NCBI GenBank assembly: GCA_910578405.1
Contig: CAJTQO010000003.1
Span: 62,001-126,000, forward strand
Reading direction: 5' to 3'
DNA from: an uncultured Lachnospiraceae bacterium
GTDB taxonomy: Bacteria > Bacillota > Clostridia > Lachnospirales > Lachnospiraceae
DNA length: 64,000 bases
Positions 62,490-64,000 of this stretch are shown here, piece after piece. The position numbers were made by a program, and so were the translations under genes. The notes beneath the pieces are model-generated. The model ran no database searches. It had not been told where the DNA came from and saw nothing but the letters and a program-made list of their open reading frames with translations. How positions within the stretch are numbered: position 1 is the stretch's first letter; the number at the start of each line of letters is the position of its first letter.

Positions 62490-63437
62490 ATGGGCAAGTA
62501 TGTATTTGGCGTGGATGTAGGAGGGACTACAGTGAAATTGGGGATGTTTGACGGGGAAGGGACGCTCTTGGATAAGTGGGAGATTCCCACCCGGACGGAA
62601 AACAGCGGGGAAAATATCCTGCCGGATATTGCGCAAAGCATCAAAGCGAAGATGGCGGAGAAAACGGTGGAAAAGGAGCAGGTGGTTGGAGTAGGCTTAG
62701 GGGCGCCAGGGCCGATTGACGCGGCAGGCACCGTATATGGGGCCGTGAATCTGGGCTGGGGAACTTTCAGCATCAGCGATACGCTTTCCGGGCTGTTAGA
62801 GGGGATGGCGGTGAAAGCCGGTAATGACGCTAATGTAGCGGCTCTTGGAGAGATGTGGAAAGGCGGCGGTCAGGGATGCCGGAATATGGTGGCAGTTACT
62901 TTGGGGACCGGCGTAGGCGGGGGCATTATCGTCAATGGCAGTATGCTGACAGGAGCCATTGGAGCCGGCGGCGAGATTGGCCACATCCATATGGAGGACA
63001 ACGAAACAGAACCATGCGGCTGCGGCAATACGGGATGTCTGGAAGAATATGCTTCCGCGACTGGCGTGGTAAGGCTGGCAAAGCGCGCGCTGCAGGCATG
63101 CGATGAGCCAAGCGTATTAAGAGAGAAACCTTTAGAAAGGATTTCGGCCAAAACAGTGTTTGACGCTGTGAAGGAAGGGGATGCCCTGGCAATTAAGATT
63201 GCCGGCCAGTTTGGTGAATATTTAGGTAAAGGCTTGGCAATGATTGCAGGCGTAACCAACCCGGAAATGTTTGTAATCGGCGGCGGCGTTTCCAAAGCCG
63301 GGGAAGTGCTATTTGATTATATCCGGCCGCATTTTGAGCGTACGGTATTTAAAGGCTGCCGGAATGCGAAATTTGCTTTGGCCACACTGGGAAATGACGC
63401 AGGCATTTATGGCGCTGCGAAGTTAGTATTGGAATAA
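62490..63437 (+). CDS. glk: ROK family glucokinase
   Basis: A 315-residue sugar kinase. The phosphate-1 loop is FGVDVGGTTVKLGMF, the sugar-binding aspartate lies in GNDANVAALGEMWKG, and the ROK zinc motif is CGCGNTGCLEEYAS. GTGVGGGIIVNG is the phosphate-2 motif. It phosphorylates glucose with ATP. GGAGG precedes ATG 62490. It sits between hprK and murB, linking sugar phosphorylation with catabolite control. Confidence 0.93.
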   Translation: MGKYVFGVDVGGTTVKLGMFDGEGTLLDKWEIPTRTENSGENILPDIAQSIKAKMAEKTVEKEQVVGVGLGAPGPIDAAGTVYGAVNLGWGTFSISDTLSGLLEGMAVKAGNDANVAALGEMWKGGGQGCRNMVAVTLGTGVGGGIIVNGSMLTGAIGAGGEIGHIHMEDNETEPCGCGNTGCLEEYASATGVVRLAKRALQACDEPSVLREKPLERISAKTVFDAVKEGDALAIKIAGQFGEYLGKGLAMIAGVTNPEMFVIGGGVSKAGEVLFDYIRPHFERTVFKGCRNAKFALATLGNDAGIYGAAKLVLE

Positions 63438-63486
63438 GTTATTCCCTGATTACATATTATAATAGAAAACAGGCAGGGGTCTTAAA

Positions 63487-64000
63487 GTGAAGGCATCAAT
63501 CCATGATGGTACAATCTATGATTATATAAAGAAAATAGTCCCGCAAGAGGATATTTTATTGCAGGAACCGATGAGCAGGCATACCACGTTCCGGGTAGGT
63601 GGGGAGGCGCGCTGCTTCATCAGAATAAAGAGCAAGGAACAGCTTTTGAAGCTGGCGCCCTATTTACAGGCTACGGGACAGGATTATTTTATCCTTGGGA
63701 ATGGCAGTAATCTTCTTGTGGGGGATAAAGGGTATTCCGGGTTTGTGGTAAAACTGGAGAGCAGTATGGGGGAGGTTCGTGTTATGGGCAGCCGCATATC
63801 TGTTCCAGCGGGGATGCCGTTGTCCAAAGCGGCAGGGACAGCCAGGGACCATGGCCTGTCAGGACTGGAGTTTGCATCCGGAATCCCGGGTACGGTAGGC
63901 GGCGGCGTAGTGATGAATGCAGGGGCCTACGGGGGCGAGTTAAAACAGGTGGTGGAGTCCGTGGAAGTTATGGGCAGGGAGGGGGAAATCCTCGTGCTGG
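63487..64000 (+). CDS. murB: UDP-N-acetylenolpyruvoylglucosamine reductase, 3' end cut by window
   Basis: 171 codons are visible and the frame remains open to the window end. MSRHTTFRVGGEA and the FAD-binding NGSNLLVGDKGY, then LEFASGIPGTVGGGVVMNAGAYG, identify MurB, which reduces UDP-GlcNAc-enolpyruvate to UDP-MurNAc in peptidoglycan synthesis. The start is GTG 63487 with AGGGG 8-12 nt upstream. It follows the glucokinase gene by 49 nt and is probably cotranscribed. Confidence 0.95.
   Translation, partial: MKASIHDGTIYDYIKKIVPQEDILLQEPMSRHTTFRVGGEARCFIRIKSKEQLLKLAPYLQATGQDYFILGNGSNLLVGDKGYSGFVVKLESSMGEVRVMGSRISVPAGMPLSKAAGTARDHGLSGLEFASGIPGTVGGGVVMNAGAYGGELKQVVESVEVMGREGEILVL

Overview
The window is one contiguous piece of a low-to-moderate GC Gram-positive anaerobe, most likely a gut Lachnospiraceae (Clostridia). 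This is an inference. It rests on strong AGGAGG-type ribosome sites, frequent GTG/TTG starts, oxygen-sensitive enzymes (two radical-SAM proteins, a ferredoxin-tailed aldo/keto reductase, a flavin reductase-rubredoxin fusion), the uvrC-hprK-ROK-murB order, a large Bacillus-type SRP RNA, and lineage-restricted families (DUF6128-like, DUF624, DUF4179, DUF4236, DUF3892, DUF1846). No tRNA, rRNA, CRISPR array, prophage or complete transposon was found.

Layout. 1-4809: D-lactate dehydrogenase (5' cut), GNAT, DUF624 membrane protein, orphan sugar-ABC ATPase and a PucR/CdaR-type regulator. 4920-9744: a DUF6128-like protein, a minus-strand group tadA-SRP RNA-radical SAM (the SRP RNA has a near-consensus promoter inside the 3' end of tadA), an NrdG-type activase, a miniature kinase-like protein and a small membrane peptide. 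10030-11974: ECF sigma factor, DUF4179 anti-sigma candidate and a possible self-promoter. 12077-14084: FIST sensor protein and a cytoplasmic chemoreceptor. 14376-18362: redox enzymes, an unrecognised 337-residue gene, a 99-bp inverted-repeat element, and the start of feoAB. 18449-29991: FeoB, TraX-like protein, zinc-ribbon protein, C39-like cysteine peptidase, ANT(6)-like nucleotidyltransferase, lipoprotein and LysM protein, CarD, an SNF transporter and a VanW protein. 30102-34795: an envelope two-component operon. 35025-36574: an amidase/deacetylase fusion that appears broken.

37013-49822 is the most distinctive block. A dCache-like chemoreceptor and an FMN-binding lipoprotein precede a nine-gene chemosensory operon with its own promoter and terminator: HD-GYP response regulator, PAS histidine kinase, second (degenerate) HD-GYP response regulator, cheR, cheB, cheY, cheA, cheW, and a chemoreceptor with almost no extracytoplasmic domain. 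No flagellar or pilus gene is present, so the output may be cyclic-dinucleotide turnover or another non-motility function. A PocR-type hybrid kinase with a dual-receiver partner lies about 7 kb downstream (57060-61142) and could belong to the same signalling network.

The right end is housekeeping: ferritin-like protein, DUF3892, DUF1846, FtsH, UvrC, HPr kinase, ROK glucokinase and the start of MurB (cut by the window end).
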